Below are positions 62,088 to 64,000 of a stretch of DNA of 64,000 nt, piece after piece. The DNA is taken from the NCBI RefSeq assembly GCF_034929435.1, contig NZ_JAYFUM010000021.1:77419-141418 (forward strand), written 5' to 3'. A program made the position numbers and the translations under genes. The notes beneath the pieces are model-generated. The model searched no databases, was not told the DNA's origin, and saw only the letters and a list, made by a program, of their open reading frames with translations. Position 1 is the stretch's first letter. Every line of letters starts with the position of its first letter. This DNA is from Arcicella rigui (GTDB taxonomy: Bacteria; Bacteroidota; Bacteroidia; Cytophagales; Spirosomataceae).

Positions 62088-62207
62088 AAAATATTAATAT
62101 TTTTTCTTTAATTGAGAAAAAATAGCATTATTCCTCAATAAGTCAAATGTCAAAATTTGGCTAAAACATTTTTCTAAATTTTTAACCTTTCAAATATTAA
62201 AAAAACT

Positions 62208-63863
62208 ATGAAACCAACAAGACGTAATTTTATTCAATCGTTGGGTGTCGGAGTAGCAGGCTTGGGAATTTCGCAACAAGCCGTAGCGAATGCAAGCGAA
62301 ACAAAATCAGCCAAACCTGCGGCTGATGACCAAGTGTTATTCGTAGGCGATAATATTGCCATTGCGAGTACAGAGCATGGGAAAGTACGTGGTTTTATCC
62401 TTCGGGGCATTCATCAGTTTTTGGGTATTCCTTATGGAGCTGATACTTCGGGCAAAAACCGTTTTATGCCTCCTCAAAAACCAACCGCATGGACAGACAT
62501 TCGTCCAGCACTTTGGTGGGGAAATACCGCTCCGCAAATCATGGAAAAACGTTATTCCAATACTTATGCTTCATTTGTTGACCATTGGAACTACGATGAC
62601 GTTTCGGAAGATTGTTTAAAATTAAATGTTTGGACACCCGCTTTGGATTCACAAAAACGCCCTGTAATCGTTTGGTTGCATGGAGGAGGTTTTACCAATG
62701 GCAACGCAATTGAGCAAGACGGTTATCATGGCGAAAACATTGCTCGACTCGGTAATGTAGTTTTTTGTTCAATCAATCACCGACTTGGCCCATTTGGTTA
62801 TAGTCATCTCAAAGCCGCAGGCGGACACCCAGCTTCTGGAAATGTTGGCAGTTTAGATATGGTAGCAGCTTTGGAATGGGTAAAAAATAACATCGCCAAT
62901 TTCGGTGGCGACCCAAACAATGTTACGATTATTGGACAGTCGGGCGGAGGAGCAAAAGTTACTTGTTTGATGAATATGCCTTCAGCAAAAGGCTTGTTTC
63001 ATAAAGCAGTGGCTTTGAGCGGTAGTTCTTTGGCAGGTTCAAACAAAGAGTATGCTGAAAAATTAGGCTTGGAAATTATGGAGGAAGCAGGTTTGAAGCC
63101 GGGAGAAATTGAAAAATTACAACAAATTCCGTGGAGAGAGTACATTGACATTGCCAATAGAGCCGTAGAAAGAATGAGTAATGAAGCCAAACGCTTGAAT
63201 ATACAAAGAGGAGGTTACTCGCCTGTGGCAGATGGAGAGTATTTGAACGGCGAAGCATTTTTTAGCGACCCCAATCATTTTTCAAGTAATATTCCATTGA
63301 TGATTTGTTCAACTTTTAACGAGCAAAGCCCAAGCCGAACGGATGCCGCTTTAGAAAAGATTACTTTAGCAGAAGTAAAAGCGAAAATTGAACCTCGTTT
63401 TGGGGCAAAATCAGGGGAAATCGTGGAGGCTTTTGCGAAAAACTTTCCGAAGGCTCGTCCAATCGAAATCTGGTCATTGATTCTTTCAAACCGAAAAAAT
63501 GCTGTTGCCACTGCCGATGCAAAAGTATCGCAACAGAAAGCTCCCGTTTATTTGGCTTGGTTTGGCTGGCAACCTCCACTTTTTGATGGTAGAATGCGTG
63601 CCTTTCACTGCGACGATATTTGCTTCTGGTTTTACAATACCGATTTGATGCTGACCCATACAGGCGGAGGAAAACGTCCGAGAGCATTGTCGGAAAAAAT
63701 GGCAAAATCTTTCTTGAATTTTGTAAAAACAGGAAATCCAAACGGTGGCGGATTGCCCACTTGGAAACCTTACACAACACAAAATGGCGAAACGATGATT
63801 CTGGACGACACGCCTGCCTTAGTGAATAATCCAGACGGAGAAGCGAGAAAAGCTTTAGCATAA
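62208..63863 (+). CDS. Tat-exported type-B carboxylesterase
   Basis: A 551-residue protein with a twin-arginine signal (KPTRRNFIQSLGVGVAGLG). The type-B esterase core shows GIPYGAD, ESEDCLKLNVWTP-like SEDCLKLNVWTP, IVWLHGGGFTNGN (oxyanion hole), nucleophile GQSGGGA, the acidic part near STFNEQSPS and the C-terminal His region FHCDDICFWF. It hydrolyses esters outside the cytoplasm. It may work with the tannase-like esterase upstream, though an intervening minus-strand gene (yjdM) means a separate operon. Confidence 0.9.
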   Translation: MKPTRRNFIQSLGVGVAGLGISQQAVANASETKSAKPAADDQVLFVGDNIAIASTEHGKVRGFILRGIHQFLGIPYGADTSGKNRFMPPQKPTAWTDIRPALWWGNTAPQIMEKRYSNTYASFVDHWNYDDVSEDCLKLNVWTPALDSQKRPVIVWLHGGGFTNGNAIEQDGYHGENIARLGNVVFCSINHRLGPFGYSHLKAAGGHPASGNVGSLDMVAALEWVKNNIANFGGDPNNVTIIGQSGGGAKVTCLMNMPSAKGLFHKAVALSGSSLAGSNKEYAEKLGLEIMEEAGLKPGEIEKLQQIPWREYIDIANRAVERMSNEAKRLNIQRGGYSPVADGEYLNGEAFFSDPNHFSSNIPLMICSTFNEQSPSRTDAALEKITLAEVKAKIEPRFGAKSGEIVEAFAKNFPKARPIEIWSLILSNRKNAVATADAKVSQQKAPVYLAWFGWQPPLFDGRMRAFHCDDICFWFYNTDLMLTHTGGGKRPRALSEKMAKSFLNFVKTGNPNGGGLPTWKPYTTQNGETMILDDTPALVNNPDGEARKALA

Positions 63864-63887
63864 ATTTTATTGTAAAATACAAACATG

Positions 63888-63913
63888 AGTCATCCCGAAT
63901 TTTGGGTATGACT
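63888..63913 (+). terminator. Possible terminator after carboxylesterase
   Basis: AGTCATCCC pairs with GGGTATGACT, with a one-base bulge and a seven-base loop. No long T-run follows. Confidence 0.4.
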
Positions 63914-63922
63914 TGACAAATA

Positions 63923-63977
63923 AAAACCTCCTTGTTTATTTTGTGAATTACGACAAACACAAAAAACAGGAGGTTTT
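63923..63977. repeat. Inverted repeat at the window edge
   Basis: AAAACCTCC at 63923-63931 pairs with GGAGGTTTT ending at 63977, and pairing extends inward with bulges (TTTATTTTGTG with CACAAAAAAC). It stands three bases before an ATG. Possible element terminus or leader hairpin. Confidence 0.5.
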
Positions 63978-63980
63978 ATT

Positions 63981-64000
63981 ATGCCCAAGGCACATCTACA
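63981..64000 (+). CDS. Start of an unidentified reading frame, cut by window end
   Basis: An ATG at 63981 opens a frame (MPKAHL...) that leaves the window. A hairpin ends just before it and overlaps where a ribosome-binding site would be (AGGAGG at 63969-63974, a strong Shine-Dalgarno sequence unlike the A-rich leaders of other genes here). It may be a transposase gene of an insertion sequence, but six codons do not show this. Confidence 0.3.

Overview
The window is AT-rich chromosomal DNA from a member of the Bacteroidota, most likely order Cytophagales (Emticicia/Arcicella/Leadbetterella-like; genus is inference). The evidence is a SusD-type lipoprotein, TonB receptor plus DUF4249 pair, LpxC-FabZ fusion, 7TM-DISM sensor, LytS/LytTR pair, DUF6427-like and M1 peptidase genes, A-rich rather than Shine-Dalgarno leaders, and several TAnnTTTG -7 promoter boxes.

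Layout. 1-2.1 kb: the 3' end of a SusD gene with a companion lipoprotein. 2.2-6.9 kb (minus): a cytochrome c/PHM-like protein with a redoxin, an orphan LytTR regulator and a 7TM-DISM/AraC sensor carrying a decayed ATPase domain. 7.1-8.5 kb: a WYL regulator, an operator-like dyad, a DinB protein and a tRNA with CAU anticodon. 9.3-14.5 kb: HD hydrolase, lpxD, lpxC/fabZ, lpxA (lipid A synthesis) and a lone ABC ATPase. 14.6-24 kb: small metabolic and housekeeping genes (glyoxalase-like, CsaA, DAACS symporter, LolC-like permease, rbfA, rpiB, LOG). 24-30 kb: TonB receptor/DUF4249, VF530, glutathionylspermidine-synthase-like and YheT-like hydrolase.

30.4-40.7 kb (all minus): a B12-binding radical SAM protein, then two two-gene ATPase/nuclease modules that look like phage defence (AAA + Toprim-like; AAA + HNH, Septu-like). 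They flank a DbpA-like helicase and an M1 aminopeptidase. 40.8-55.5 kb: HupE, aminoglycoside-phosphotransferase-like, gcvP, ADP-ribosylglycohydrolase with ribokinase, AraC and histidine kinase genes, and a LytS/LytTR pair. 55.6-64 kb: an exported hydrolase group (DUF3500 lipoprotein, subtype-B tannase-like esterase, M19 dipeptidase, large HupE, YjdM, type-B carboxylesterase), then the edge of an unidentified element.

The strongest unexplained signal is a set of eight intergenic inverted arrays at 20.2, 22.3, 27.5, 30.3, 46.5, 57.1, 61.35 and 61.95 kb. Their words differ from locus to locus, but each is built from 7-nt units in strict 7-nt phase. The second arm is the reverse complement of the first, with an AT-rich loop between them. 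Arms of one array can differ by exactly one heptad, and several arrays begin or end on the stop codon of a flanking gene. Function is unknown. Heptanucleotide short tandem repeats are known from heterocystous cyanobacteria, which is the closest described parallel I know of.
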